Below are positions 45,689 to 55,008 of a stretch of 64,000 nucleotides of DNA, in pieces (within the stretch, counting starts at the first letter, position 1; each line of letters starts with the position of its first letter). The translations under genes were made by a program, and so were the position numbers. The stretch lies in the NCBI GenBank assembly GCA_029688955.1, contig JARUKZ010000007.1, positions 62,001 to 126,000 of the forward strand, given 5' to 3'. The notes beneath the pieces are model-generated. The model was given only the letters and a program-made list of their open reading frames with translations, was not told where the DNA came from and did not search any database. The DNA is from Chitinispirillales bacterium ANBcel5 (GTDB lineage Bacteria > Fibrobacterota > Chitinivibrionia > Chitinivibrionales > Chitinispirillaceae).

Positions 45689-46210
45689 CTATTCTTCGGT
45701 TAAATTTTTAGCGATCTCTTCTATCACCTGTATTGTCGCAAGATTTATTAACAGTGAACAGGCAATTTTGCCGCTGTATCCATGAATATCTACATTTCCT
45801 GACAGAATGCTGGGGAACTTAATTGTTCCAAAAACCTGATAGGGAGGAACTTGAGTTAAAGGACCAAGTTTTTTTTCCATCTCCGGTAGTGTGGACCCTA
45901 CTGCCATGTTTACTACCTCATTAAAAAGCTCAGTAAATTCATATCCTGTCTCTGAGAAACTATGGCCACACTCATTACTTATACCTTTTGCCGTTGCGGT
46001 TTCTGTGGTAATAATACAAACGCCCTGCACTTTCCCTGTAAAATGCATAAAGGTAGAAAAGGATCCATGTGATTTATAGGGGCCTTTATGCAGGGAGCTG
46101 GCCTGAATCTCAAAACTGTAACCGGTGAGTTCATGAATTACTCTGATAATGTTTTGAGCAAATAGCGCGGTGTAAGTTCTTAAGGTAATATCATTAATTT
46201 TGTGGGGCAT
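45689..46210 (-). CDS. CheX-type CheY-P phosphatase-like protein
   Basis: 173 residues from ATG at 46210, which has AGGAGAG 8 bp upstream; the in-frame extension to 46345 has none and is not used. CheX/CheC fold: INDITLRTYTALFAQNIIRV at the start, then the single active helix FTELFNEVVNMAVGSTLPEM with E-x-x-N (EVVN). SKISCSLLINLATI-like C-terminus. Divergent from the CheY-CheC operon that starts at 46568, so it is probably part of the same regulatory circuit. Confidence 0.82.
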   Translation of the reverse strand: MPHKINDITLRTYTALFAQNIIRVIHELTGYSFEIQASSLHKGPYKSHGSFSTFMHFTGKVQGVCIITTETATAKGISNECGHSFSETGYEFTELFNEVVNMAVGSTLPEMEKKLGPLTQVPPYQVFGTIKFPSILSGNVDIHGYSGKIACSLLINLATIQVIEEIAKNLTEE

Positions 46211-46567
46211 ATAATCTCTCCTAATCTGTATGGATTGAGGTGAACGAATCTTAGATTGTATAACCAAAAGGGGAAAAAAGCAAGAAAAAAAGGACAAGGT
46301 AATATTTAACTTATCAAAAAAAAAGAGGTTTAACTTTTGAGACAATGATATAAGATGGGTAAGATTAATACATTAAATAAATAAACAAGTCGTTGTTTGA
46401 AATTTAAAAAAATATATAGAATACATTCTGGAAATATGTTTTGGGATTAGAAAAAAAATACATTGAACAAATGTGGATTGTTTGATAGAATAATTTTCTG
46501 ATACTCACAGGCCAAAGTAAGACGCTTGTGGTTTTTGGTACCCCATTCTCGAAAGGATTAAGAATTT
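46211..46567. other. intergenic region between CheX and CheY-CheC genes
   Basis: 357 bp without a gene. A/T-rich; contains a good sigma-70-type promoter candidate at 46463-46491 for the downstream cluster. Nothing else recognised. Confidence 0.6.
46463..46491 (+). promoter_or_regulatory. candidate sigma-70 promoter of the CheY-CheC cluster
   Basis: TTGAAC (46463-46468), 17-bp spacer, TAGAAT (46486-46491). Spacing is exact and both hexamers are close to consensus. It lies 77 bp before the start of the CheY gene at 46568. Confidence 0.5.
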
Positions 46568-46939
46568 ATGGCCCGGATATTAATTGTAGATGATTCCTGG
46601 TTAATTCGGCAGACCTTAGTAAATCTATTTAAAAAAACGGATTATGAGATATCTGTAGCGGAGAATGGAACGCAGGCACTTGAAAAATGTAAAAAAGAGA
46701 AACCTGATTGCTTGCTATTGGATTTGCTTATGCCGGATATTGACGGTTTAGATGTTTTTAAGCAGCTGAAACAGGAGGACTTTGATGTTCCTGTACTAAT
46801 ATTGACCGCCGATATTCAAAGTACTACCCAGGAGCGGTGTTTTAAGGAGGGGATATTTGGGTTCCTTCAAAAACCACCCAAAGAAGAGAATGTGTTGTTT
46901 ATGGTGGAAAAAGCTCTAAAAAGTAAAACAGAGGGATAG
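46568..46939 (+). CDS. CheY-like single-domain response regulator
   Basis: 123 residues. Acidic pair in LIVDDSWLIRQT, phospho-acceptor Asp in CLLLDLLMPDIDG, switch Thr in LILTADIQS and Lys in FLQKPPKEEN. The KPP in place of the usual KPF is shared with the REC-CheC fusion at 47573, so the two receivers may be sisters. Adjacent downstream gene (3-bp gap) encodes a CheC-type phosphatase, its likely partner. Confidence 0.93.
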   Translation: MARILIVDDSWLIRQTLVNLFKKTDYEISVAENGTQALEKCKKEKPDCLLLDLLMPDIDGLDVFKQLKQEDFDVPVLILTADIQSTTQERCFKEGIFGFLQKPPKEENVLFMVEKALKSKTEG

Positions 46940-46942
46940 GCA

Positions 46943-47524
46943 ATGATTAAACAGAACCCCATTGCTATAGATATATTAAGAGAATTGATGAATATGGGGG
47001 TAGGCAAAGCTGCTAATTCTCTTAACCAGTTGTTTGGAACACACATAGAGTTTACAATACCCTGGATCAATTTCTATGGGGGGCAGGGCATTTTATCCAA
47101 ATGGAAGGAATGTGAAGAGCTAAATACCGCTGTGGAGATGAAGTTCAATGGTGATCTTACAGGTACGGCTCTATTGTGTTTTAAAAGGGATGATGTGAAA
47201 AAAATATTTAATGGCATTCTTTCAGGTGTTGCGCCCGAGGATCTTGAAATAACACAGGATAGTGCCCTTAGTGAGGTTGGAAATATAGTGATAAATGCTG
47301 TTACAGGCTCGATCAGTAACATCGCAGAGGCTCAGATAGAATATCAAATCCCACAAATAGTAAAAAACTTCGAAAACAAACAATTTCTGTCAAATCAAAC
47401 TGAGGTTATTTGTCTGGGGGCCAATTTCCAGTTTCAGGAACAAAAAGTAAATTCATTGATCATGTTGTCCTTTGAAGAGTATTCGTTGGGTACTATGATA
47501 GGTGAGCTGGTAAATAAGTTTTAA
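46943..47524 (+). CDS. CheC-type CheY-P phosphatase
   Basis: 193 residues. Two active-site helices of CheC: DILRELMNMGVGKAANSLNQ (E-x-x-N, ELMN) and SALSEVGNIVINAVTGSISN (EVGN). Both motifs present, as in active CheC with two sites. Ribosome site GAGGG before ATG; 3 bp after the CheY gene. CheC removes phosphate from CheY-P and is often partnered with CheD, which is not seen here. Confidence 0.9.
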   Translation: MIKQNPIAIDILRELMNMGVGKAANSLNQLFGTHIEFTIPWINFYGGQGILSKWKECEELNTAVEMKFNGDLTGTALLCFKRDDVKKIFNGILSGVAPEDLEITQDSALSEVGNIVINAVTGSISNIAEAQIEYQIPQIVKNFENKQFLSNQTEVICLGANFQFQEQKVNSLIMLSFEEYSLGTMIGELVNKF

Positions 47525-47572
47525 ACAATCATTGTCTGGGTTCGCTAATAATCATTAAAGGATGCTGCGAAA

Positions 47573-48565
47573 ATGGGTAAAGGTAAGCATAAAGTGCTTC
47601 TGATAGACGACTCTATATTTATGAGACGAAAAATCGAAAGTATTCTCAGTATTGGTGGATACAGTATTGCAGAAGCGTCAACTGGCAGAGAAGGGCTCGA
47701 AGCGGCAGAAAAAGAGGACTTTGACTGCATTGTACTTGATTTGCTTATGCCTGATATGGATGGATTTAAAGTGCTTGAGAAGCTTCGGGCTATTCGAAAT
47801 ACGGTGCCCATAATAATTGCCTCTTCAGATATTCAGGATTCCGCAAAGGGCAGATGTTTTAAACTTGGAGCTTTTGACTTTGTGGAAAAGCCACCCGATA
47901 AGGAAATACTGCTTCATAAAGTTCATATAGCGATCGGCCTCAACGAGGAGGGCGGTACATTGGTACTTTCCGATAAACAGAATGATGTGTTAAAGGAGAT
48001 GATAAATATAGGCATCGGCAAAGGTGCTGAGATGCTTAATGTTATCCTTGCAACTCATATAAAACTTGAAGTGCCTTTTGTTAGAGTATTATCACAATCT
48101 GAATTTGAATTTGATGTTAAAAAGAATCAGCTTGACAGTCTTGCGGCGGTTAATCTTTCATTCAAAGGTGATATATCGGGTAATGTCGAACTTGTTTTCC
48201 CAAAAGAGAGCGCGGCAAATTTAGTCGCGGCACTCATCGGTGAAGAGCCTAATTCCATGTCCCTGGATTCAATACGAACCGGAACATTAAGTGAAGTGGG
48301 AAATATTGTCATAAACGCGGTAATCGGAAGCATAAGCAATATGCTCAATTTTAAGCTCGCTTATTCAACTCCCACCTATGTTGAAGGAGATTACGAGAAA
48401 CTTTCGATGATGATACGAAAAGGGGCAAACTCTGTCATTTTACAGGCCAGAGCACGGTTTATTATTGATATGTTTGCGGTTACCGGAGATATTGTACTGT
48501 TCCTTGAGCTGGACTCACTCGATAAAATTTTTACTATTATTGAAAGAGTTTCAAATGACCAATGA
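47573..48565 (+). CDS. receiver-CheC fusion protein
   Basis: 330 residues. N-terminal receiver (about 7-120: LLIDDSIFMRR, CIVLDLLMPDMDG, IASSDIQ, FVEKPPDKE) fused to a CheC domain (about 135-325) with both active helices: VLKEMINIGIGKGAEMLN (EMIN) and TLSEVGNIVINAVIGSISN (EVGN). A phosphatase and its receiver in one chain suggests self-dephosphorylation or phosphorylation-controlled activity toward other CheY-like proteins. Paralogue of the separate CheY and CheC genes just upstream. Ends with an 11-bp overlap with the hybrid kinase gene. Confidence 0.9.
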   Translation: MGKGKHKVLLIDDSIFMRRKIESILSIGGYSIAEASTGREGLEAAEKEDFDCIVLDLLMPDMDGFKVLEKLRAIRNTVPIIIASSDIQDSAKGRCFKLGAFDFVEKPPDKEILLHKVHIAIGLNEEGGTLVLSDKQNDVLKEMINIGIGKGAEMLNVILATHIKLEVPFVRVLSQSEFEFDVKKNQLDSLAAVNLSFKGDISGNVELVFPKESAANLVAALIGEEPNSMSLDSIRTGTLSEVGNIVINAVIGSISNMLNFKLAYSTPTYVEGDYEKLSMMIRKGANSVILQARARFIIDMFAVTGDIVLFLELDSLDKIFTIIERVSNDQ

Positions 48566-51398
48566 ACTATCTGCTGCTTTATATAAATATGAAGCTCTGG
48601 ACTACGCTCTTACCGGAATGTGCATATTGCGAAGAGATTATATCGTGTTATTCTGGAATGAAAGAATGGAGGAGTGGACCCGGATTGAGAAGAAGGATAT
48701 AATAGGACAAAATGTAAAAGATTTTTGCTCTCATCTTGCCGATCCACGGTATACAATCAGACTGGAGGAAATATTCAGGGGTGGTCCGCCTGTAATCTTT
48801 TCCTCACAAATTCATAAGCACATGTTTCCCGCTCCTCTGCCCAGTGGAGAGATGAGAATTCAGCATGTAACAGTTTCATCTATTCCATCGGTCGATGGCA
48901 AAGAGAGCTACGCGCTTTTTGCTATTGAGGATGTGACAGAACTAACTAACCGCCTAACCGATCTCGATAAAGCCCGACGCGACGCGGAAGTCGCCAACAG
49001 GGCAAAGAGTGATTTCCTTGCCAACATGTCCCATGAGATCAGAACACCAATGAACGGTGTATTAGGGATGTGTGAAATTCTTCACGGTACAAGTCTTAGT
49101 GAGCATCAGCGAAACTATGTCGATATGATTTTACGCTCAGGCCGTGCCCTGCTATCGATTATAAATGATATCCTTGATTTTTCTAAAATTGAAGCAAGGA
49201 AAATGGAACTTACTTCATCGGTGTTTAATCTCCGCGATGTTTTAAACGATGTGGTGGAAGTTGTTTCTCATTCGGCAGTCAGTAAAGGACTTGAATTAAC
49301 GATTAATTGTGACTGTGAACCAAATGCTTGTGAATATTATATTGGCGATGCCGGAAGAGTACGTCAAATTGTAATGAATCTGATGAGTAATGCCATAAAA
49401 TTCACCGATAAAGGTTCTGTCACTCTTTCTTTAAAAACTGCGACTACAGAGAATGATATAGCAGACGTTTTTATAATCGTAAAGGATAGCGGAATAGGAA
49501 TACCGGCTGAAATGCGTCCGGTTCTCTTTAAAAAATTTATGCAGATAGAGAATTACGCGACAAAAAGTCGTCGTGGCAGTGGATTAGGGCTTAGTATTTG
49601 CCGGGAACTTGCGTTAATGATGGGCGGGGATATAACTGTTGATAGCGAAGAGGGGAAGGGGTCAGAATTCACCGTACATTTAAAACTACCCATCGCGAAT
49701 AAGGAGCAAGTTGAAAATTACCTATTAGATAAAAAACAGAAGACTAAAGATTTGTTACTTGATAACGATCATATGAGTGGTGCTAAGGTGTTGCTTGCTG
49801 AAGATAACCACATTAACCAGGCTGTAGCCATCAATTTACTTGAAAAACTCGGGTGCTTTGTTACGGTAGTTACTAACGGAAAAGACGCGTTGAAAAAGGC
49901 TATAGATGAGGATTTTGACATGGTTTTCATGGACTGCCAGATGCCGGTTATGGATGGTTATAAGGCGACCCAAAGTATAAGAGAGTACGAAGATAAGTCT
50001 GGTACTCATATTCCTATAATTGCCATGACAGCGCATGCTATTCAGGGTGACAGAGAAAAATGTATAGATTCCGGTATGGATGATTACATAACTAAACCGG
50101 TTGAACTGGAAAAGCTAAAAAGTGTGGTAATGAGGTACTTTAAACCCAAAGAAAACAAAACCTCTCAAATGCGACCAACGGTTCTTATTGTTGAGGATGA
50201 TTCTGATGCAAAGGAGAGGCTAAAAGCTGCCGTAAAAGAAGTGTTTCCCATGGGAAACACTTACTCAGCTATGGATGGGGTTGAAGCTTGTATGCTACTG
50301 GGAAGCCTTAAACCCTCCATCTTTATCTGTGATATAATGATGCCTAACATGGATGGTGAATCGGTTATTTCATATCTGCGCAGATCGATTAAGTTTACTG
50401 AAACAAAAGTGATTGTGGTAACTGCTTTATCACCCGAGTCCAAAGCTATTGATCGTATAAAGAGTATGAATGTAAGCTATATTATCTACAAACCTCTGGA
50501 GCATAAGGAAATCCTTAAAAGTATTTACAGCTGTCTTTCAAAACCGGTAAATCAGGATGAGTATAATTCAGCTTTAATTTACGATCAAATCTCTCCTGAT
50601 ATTGATTACTCTGGTTTAGTGGAGTGTTCGTTACATGGGATTGGGATTTTTCAAAACGAAAAAATAATTTACATGAATATGAGTTTCGCGCGTATGTTCA
50701 ATCGAACGGTAAGTGAAATGTTGCAAGTAGAGACCACCGGAATGCTTCAGTTAGTACATCCCGATGATCAGCCTAAAATGAAAGAAATGCTCTGTAACAG
50801 CTCTAAAGAAACATCTGCTTCGGAACCAATTCGCCTAAAAGACCCTTTTACACAAAACGGTACTACTGTAGATCTCTTTAAATGGAATATTGTTTACAGA
50901 AATTCCCAGGCTACTCTTGTTATGGCTGTTGAAAACCAGGAAAAAACTCTTCAAATTGCTAATATGGGACAAAAAACGATGGTCGATTTCAAAGAGCAGG
51001 AGATGACTGCGGTGAATTTTGAAAACATTGATGTTAATTCAGATTTGCTTGAAAAAATTGATCCTGAAATCTTAAATTTCCAGGATGTAATGGAACGGCT
51101 TGGAGGCGATCGGGCCTTTTTGGTTCAACTGCTGAAGATGTTTGTAGGGCAGTTACCTGAGGATATTGAAGAACTCCAAAAAGTTATTGAAAACAAGGAT
51201 TCGAAAAAATGCGAACTTGTAGCTCACAGAATTAAAGGTGCTGCACGAAACATGAGCACTAATAAAATCCGTGATATCCTTCAGAATATTGAGGACCATT
51301 CAAGAACAGGGGATTTCGATAAAATCGAAATGCTCTTTAATGATCTAAAAACACAAATTAATGCACTTAGGGTTTCATTGTTAGAATGCTCCGCTTAA
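48555..51398 (+). CDS. large hybrid histidine kinase with two receivers and HPt
   Basis: 947 residues from ATG at 48555 (an upstream in-frame extension overlaps the previous gene). Order: PAS (about 10-130), HisKA (His160 in SDFLANMSHEIRTPMNG), HATPase_c (about 262-382; GSGLGLSICRELA), receiver 1 (about 410-528, Asp460 in MVFMDCQMPVMDG), receiver 2 (about 541-660, Asp593 in ICDIMMPNMDG), a second PAS-like domain (about 683-795) and an HPt (about 845-940, His891 in ELVAHRIKGAARNM). Cytosolic: no membrane segment. A full phosphorelay in one chain; the CheY-CheC genes upstream are probably its outputs or regulators. Confidence 0.93.
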   Translation: MTNELSAALYKYEALDYALTGMCILRRDYIVLFWNERMEEWTRIEKKDIIGQNVKDFCSHLADPRYTIRLEEIFRGGPPVIFSSQIHKHMFPAPLPSGEMRIQHVTVSSIPSVDGKESYALFAIEDVTELTNRLTDLDKARRDAEVANRAKSDFLANMSHEIRTPMNGVLGMCEILHGTSLSEHQRNYVDMILRSGRALLSIINDILDFSKIEARKMELTSSVFNLRDVLNDVVEVVSHSAVSKGLELTINCDCEPNACEYYIGDAGRVRQIVMNLMSNAIKFTDKGSVTLSLKTATTENDIADVFIIVKDSGIGIPAEMRPVLFKKFMQIENYATKSRRGSGLGLSICRELALMMGGDITVDSEEGKGSEFTVHLKLPIANKEQVENYLLDKKQKTKDLLLDNDHMSGAKVLLAEDNHINQAVAINLLEKLGCFVTVVTNGKDALKKAIDEDFDMVFMDCQMPVMDGYKATQSIREYEDKSGTHIPIIAMTAHAIQGDREKCIDSGMDDYITKPVELEKLKSVVMRYFKPKENKTSQMRPTVLIVEDDSDAKERLKAAVKEVFPMGNTYSAMDGVEACMLLGSLKPSIFICDIMMPNMDGESVISYLRRSIKFTETKVIVVTALSPESKAIDRIKSMNVSYIIYKPLEHKEILKSIYSCLSKPVNQDEYNSALIYDQISPDIDYSGLVECSLHGIGIFQNEKIIYMNMSFARMFNRTVSEMLQVETTGMLQLVHPDDQPKMKEMLCNSSKETSASEPIRLKDPFTQNGTTVDLFKWNIVYRNSQATLVMAVENQEKTLQIANMGQKTMVDFKEQEMTAVNFENIDVNSDLLEKIDPEILNFQDVMERLGGDRAFLVQLLKMFVGQLPEDIEELQKVIENKDSKKCELVAHRIKGAARNMSTNKIRDILQNIEDHSRTGDFDKIEMLFNDLKTQINALRVSLLECSA

Positions 51399-51534
51399 TT
51401 GATTCAATATACACCAATGTTTGTGCAATTTTTCCGGTGCACAGTCGTAAAATGACCAGATCTGTTTAAAAGAATTCTGTTTTACTACTCTAACAGAGTT
51501 ACAGCACAAGAGATCTAAACAGAAGAAGGCTCAT

Positions 51535-51570
51535 AAGGTCTCCATATCCCGGGAACATGGAGGCCTTTTG
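51535..51570 (+). terminator. intrinsic terminator after the hybrid kinase gene
   Basis: AAGGTCTCCAT and ATGGAGGCCTT pair (one T-G) around an 11-base loop, followed by TTG and a short T run (TTTTG). 136 bp after the kinase stop and 55 bp before the next gene's start. Confidence 0.65.
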
Positions 51571-51625
51571 TAGATACTTCTAAGCCTTTAGGATTCGTTC
51601 AAAAGAAAAATATTCAGGAGGAGAT

Positions 51626-52057
51626 ATGAAATTCAGCTTTGCTGTAGCAATTGCACTAATGGTAATCGTGATTAGTATTCCACTTACTGCAAAAACCGGA
51701 AAAATTGAAATACTTGAGAAGCGTATCGATCAGGTGAAATCTGAGCTTGATCTTACAAATGAACAGAAAGAGCGTATCGCACCTACTGTACAAGAGCAGA
51801 AAGAACAGTTTATGAAACTGAAGGAGAACTGTGGCAGAACAGAGTGTGATGACGAGAAGAATCGACGTAAAAGAATGGGTAGATGCCCTGAAATGCGTTC
51901 CTTCATGGCAGAATCCAGAGCCAAAATTAATGCTGAGTTAACTGAACAGCAACAGGAACAATTGGATGAGATGCTCAGAGGTATGCGACAGAATAAAAGA
52001 CAGCGATGCCAGGGGAGAGAGAGGAGAACCGAAGGCTCAAACGCTCAGTGCCATTAA
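51626..52057 (+). CDS. small periplasmic Spy/CpxP-like protein
   Basis: 143 residues. Signal peptide (residues 1-22), then long charged helices (IEILEKRIDQVKSELDLTNE and NAELTEQQQEQLDEML) with LTNEQKE and LTEQQQE, similar to the LTxxQ repeats of Spy/CpxP chaperones. Five Cys (NCGRTEC, GRC, RC, QCH) are unusual for that family. Strong site GGAGG. Monocistronic. Function inferred: periplasmic chaperone or metal binding. Confidence 0.62.
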   Translation: MKFSFAVAIALMVIVISIPLTAKTGKIEILEKRIDQVKSELDLTNEQKERIAPTVQEQKEQFMKLKENCGRTECDDEKNRRKRMGRCPEMRSFMAESRAKINAELTEQQQEQLDEMLRGMRQNKRQRCQGRERRTEGSNAQCH

Positions 52058-52127
52058 TCTTATAAATAACTTAAGGGGTTGGGTTCAATTTGGATTCAAC
52101 CCGTTTTGGTGAAAAAAAGCAAAGCTA

Positions 52128-52694
52128 TTACTGACCAATCAACTTTTTGTATTCTGATGGTCCCTCTGTGAATAGATTTCGGCCAGTTGAATCGATAGCT
52201 ACTATAAGAGGAAAATTTTCTACCGACAGCTCATGAATGGCTTCAGGTCCCAAATCTTCATACAGTAAAACTTTTGCCGATTTTATATGTTGTGAGAGCA
52301 GTGCACCCGCTCCACCTGTCGCGGAAAAATATACAGCCCCACATTCAACAATGGATTTAACTACCTGGGAACTTCTGTTTCCTTTCCCTATCATCGCGCT
52401 AAGGCCGCTGTTTTTAAGCAGAAGCGGGGTGTAACGATCCATTCGTGAACTTGTGGTAGGACCGGCACTTCCAATTGCCCTTTGAGGAGTTGGGGGAGTG
52501 GGGCCGCAGTAATAAATTACCTGTGATTTTAAATCCAGAGGAAGCGTTTTACCGGCTTCAATGAGTGCGCAGAGCCTTTTGTGGGCTGCGTCACGGGCAG
52601 TATAAACAGAACCGCTGAGGTATACCATATCACCGATCTTAAGTCGTTTAATTTCATCTTTTCCCAGTGGAGTGGTAAGAGAAATACTATTCAT
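52128..52694 (-). CDS. fumB: fumarate hydratase class I, beta subunit
   Basis: 188 residues, the C-terminal swivelling domain of class I (4Fe-4S) fumarase as a separate protein. GSAGPTTSSRMDRYTPLLL, GAVYFSATGGAGALL and FPLIVAIDSTGRNLF (substrate contacts). Starts 12 bp after the alpha gene. Fumarase interconverts fumarate and malate. The alternative l-tartrate dehydratase cannot be ruled out, but linkage to malic enzyme favours fumarase. Confidence 0.9.
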   Translation of the reverse strand: MNSISLTTPLGKDEIKRLKIGDMVYLSGSVYTARDAAHKRLCALIEAGKTLPLDLKSQVIYYCGPTPPTPQRAIGSAGPTTSSRMDRYTPLLLKNSGLSAMIGKGNRSSQVVKSIVECGAVYFSATGGAGALLSQHIKSAKVLLYEDLGPEAIHELSVENFPLIVAIDSTGRNLFTEGPSEYKKLIGQ

Positions 52695-52706
52695 CTAATC
52701 TCCTTT

Positions 52707-53555
52707 TCAAAGAGAAATTACCGTTTTTCGTGCAGAGTGACAGTTAAGACTTACAGCCACCGGCAAACTTGCGATGTGACAAGGAAAATGTTCAATGTGG
52801 ACTGCAAGCGCTGTGGTTTTACCACCCAGACCCAGTGGACCGACTCCACTTTGATTTATCGTAGTTAAAATCTCTTTTTCCAACTTGGCGTACAGCGGAT
52901 CAGGATTCAGAGAACCTGCTTCACGCAGCAGTGCTTTTTTTGCCAGGTTTGCGGCCTTATCGCTTGTTCCTCCTATGCCTACACCCACTATAACCGGAGG
53001 GCAGGGGTTTCCACCTGAATCTATAACCGAATCGGTTACGAATTTAACCACCCCATCTTTTCCATCAGATGGTTTAAGCATCCTGAGGAAACTCATATTC
53101 TCGCACCCCCCTCCCTTTGGAAGGAGTGTTATGGTACAGGTGTCACCTTTCACCGGTTCCACATGAACCAGTGCAGGGGTGTTATCAAAGGTGTTAGTTC
53201 TTGAAAAGAGCGGATCACTAACTATGGACGCGCGCAGAAAACCATCTTTATACCCCTGTCGTGTGCCTTCATTTATCGCTTCGATAATTGTCTTATCATC
53301 ACTGATGCACACGTCGGTTCCCATGGAAACAAAAAATACGGCAAATCCGGTATCCTGGCAAATGGGAATGTTTGAAGAGGAGCCGATCTGGCAATTGGTA
53401 ATTAATTGCTCAAGGATCATTTTAGCTCTTGGGAACGGTTCTTCCCTGTAAGCATCCTTAATCTTTGAAAGAACATCATTGGGCAAATTGCAGGCTGCCT
53501 CAATACACATTTGCCGTATTGCTGATACAACTTTTTTATAGGGTAGTGTTTTCAT
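52707..53555 (-). CDS. fumA: fumarate hydratase class I, alpha subunit
   Basis: 282 residues, usual length of the separate alpha chain. Carries the three cluster Cys in the expected places (PICQDTGFAVFF, PKGGGCENMSFL, GNPCPPVIVGVG). Together with the beta subunit forms the oxygen-sensitive fumarase. 8 bp after the malic enzyme gene (stop at 53564) and 12 bp before the beta gene, so malic enzyme-fumA-fumB form one operon. Confidence 0.92.
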   Translation of the reverse strand: MKTLPYKKVVSAIRQMCIEAACNLPNDVLSKIKDAYREEPFPRAKMILEQLITNCQIGSSSNIPICQDTGFAVFFVSMGTDVCISDDKTIIEAINEGTRQGYKDGFLRASIVSDPLFSRTNTFDNTPALVHVEPVKGDTCTITLLPKGGGCENMSFLRMLKPSDGKDGVVKFVTDSVIDSGGNPCPPVIVGVGIGGTSDKAANLAKKALLREAGSLNPDPLYAKLEKEILTTINQSGVGPLGLGGKTTALAVHIEHFPCHIASLPVAVSLNCHSARKTVISL

Positions 53556-53563
53556 GGCAGAAA

Positions 53564-54850
53564 TTATCGAATACTTATGGTTTGTGCGAGTTGTTCCAGT
53601 TTAGATCTGTAAGCTTTAAAATCGAGCGTAGTATTTCGAGCCACACCAGAATCTATCGCGGCTTTTGCAACAGCTATGCTTTCCTCCACCAAAACGCGGG
53701 GATCAAGTGGTTTTGGTATAATATATTCAGGGCCGAAACTGAGCTTTTGCACTCCGTATGCTTCAAGAACCGTTTGAGGGACATGGGGATCGCGTGCAAG
53801 TGAAGCGAGCGCATGGGTTGCAGCAATTTTCATCTCTTCATTGATCGTTGTTGCATGTACATCAAGAGCGCCCCTGAAAATGAAAGGGAACCCAAGAACG
53901 TTATTTACCTGATTTGGAAAATCACTTCTGCCCGTTGCCATAATTAGATCATCTCTGACAGCGCACGCCTCATTATAACCAATTTCGGGATCGGGGTTAG
54001 CCATAGCAAAAATGATTGGTTTGTCTGCCATACTCTTTACCATCTCTGCAGTAACCAGCCCTGCCATACTTAGCCCTGCAAAACAATCTGCACCTTCAAG
54101 CGCCTGGGCAAGAGTACGTTTGTTTGTTTGTGCTGCAAATGGGTCTTTATATTTGTTCATTCCCTCTTTGCGCCCTTTATAGATAACCCCTCTGCTATCC
54201 ACCATAAGAATGTTTTCCATTTTTACTCCCAGGGATGCATAAAGGTGAGCGCACGATATGGCTGCTGCACCAGCCCCCGAAAAGACTACCTTCACCTCTG
54301 AAAGCGGCTTATCCTGCAATTTTGCTGCATTAATGAGCGCAGCTCCGCTGATTATCGCGGTTCCGTGCTGATCATCATGGAAAACCGGTATATTCATCCG
54401 CTCCCTGAGCTTTTCTTCAATATAAAAACACTCAGGAGCTTTTATATCCTCAAGATTTATTCCCCCAAAAGTTGGCTCCATACTTTTAACGGTGCTTACA
54501 AACACCTCCGGGTCTTCTATATCCAGCTCAAGGTCGAAAACATCGATATCTGCAAACCGCTTGAATAAGATGCCCTTACCCTCCATAACCGGCTTTCCGG
54601 CCAGGGGACCGATATCTCCAAGCCCAAGTACCGCGGTTCCGTTGGTTACCACTGCTACCAGATTACCCCGGGCTGTATAACGATAAGCTGTATCAGGGTC
54701 ATTTTGGATCTCTTTGCATGGTTGGGCTACTCCCGGAGTATAAGCAAGGGAGAGATCGCGCTGCGTTTTGCATGGTTTGGTTGAAATTACTTCGATCTTT
54801 CCAGCTCTGCCCTGTTCGTGATAGGTAAGTGAATCTTCTTTTGATACCAT
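53564..54850 (-). CDS. malic enzyme (NAD(P)-dependent, oxaloacetate-decarboxylating type)
   Basis: 428 residues from ATG at 54850 (AGGA 8 bp upstream); an extension to 54931 has no site. Short prokaryotic form without the phosphotransacetylase domain. [17 protein letters not shown], the malate site [16 protein letters not shown] and the Rossmann [17 protein letters not shown]. Whether it uses NAD or NADP is unclear. Converts malate to pyruvate and CO2, linking the fumarase behind it to the pyruvate pool and the oxidoreductase at 42-45 kb. Confidence 0.93.
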   Translation of the reverse strand: MVSKEDSLTYHEQGRAGKIEVISTKPCKTQRDLSLAYTPGVAQPCKEIQNDPDTAYRYTARGNLVAVVTNGTAVLGLGDIGPLAGKPVMEGKGILFKRFADIDVFDLELDIEDPEVFVSTVKSMEPTFGGINLEDIKAPECFYIEEKLRERMNIPVFHDDQHGTAIISGAALINAAKLQDKPLSEVKVVFSGAGAAAISCAHLYASLGVKMENILMVDSRGVIYKGRKEGMNKYKDPFAAQTNKRTLAQALEGADCFAGLSMAGLVTAEMVKSMADKPIIFAMANPDPEIGYNEACAVRDDLIMATGRSDFPNQVNNVLGFPFIFRGALDVHATTINEEMKIAATHALASLARDPHVPQTVLEAYGVQKLSFGPEYIIPKPLDPRVLVEESIAVAKAAIDSGVARNTTLDFKAYRSKLEQLAQTISIR

Positions 54851-55008
54851 TTTTCTATTCCTGTTTCGGTAGATTATCTTTTGCTTTAAATTTGTCGTTG
54901 TAGCCCAATAATATAGAAAAAAAAGAGCCATACTACAAAAAAATTATCCGCAAGTGCTATATTTCTCTTTTATTCACAGCTGTTTACCTTCTTATTTTCA
55001 GGATAACT

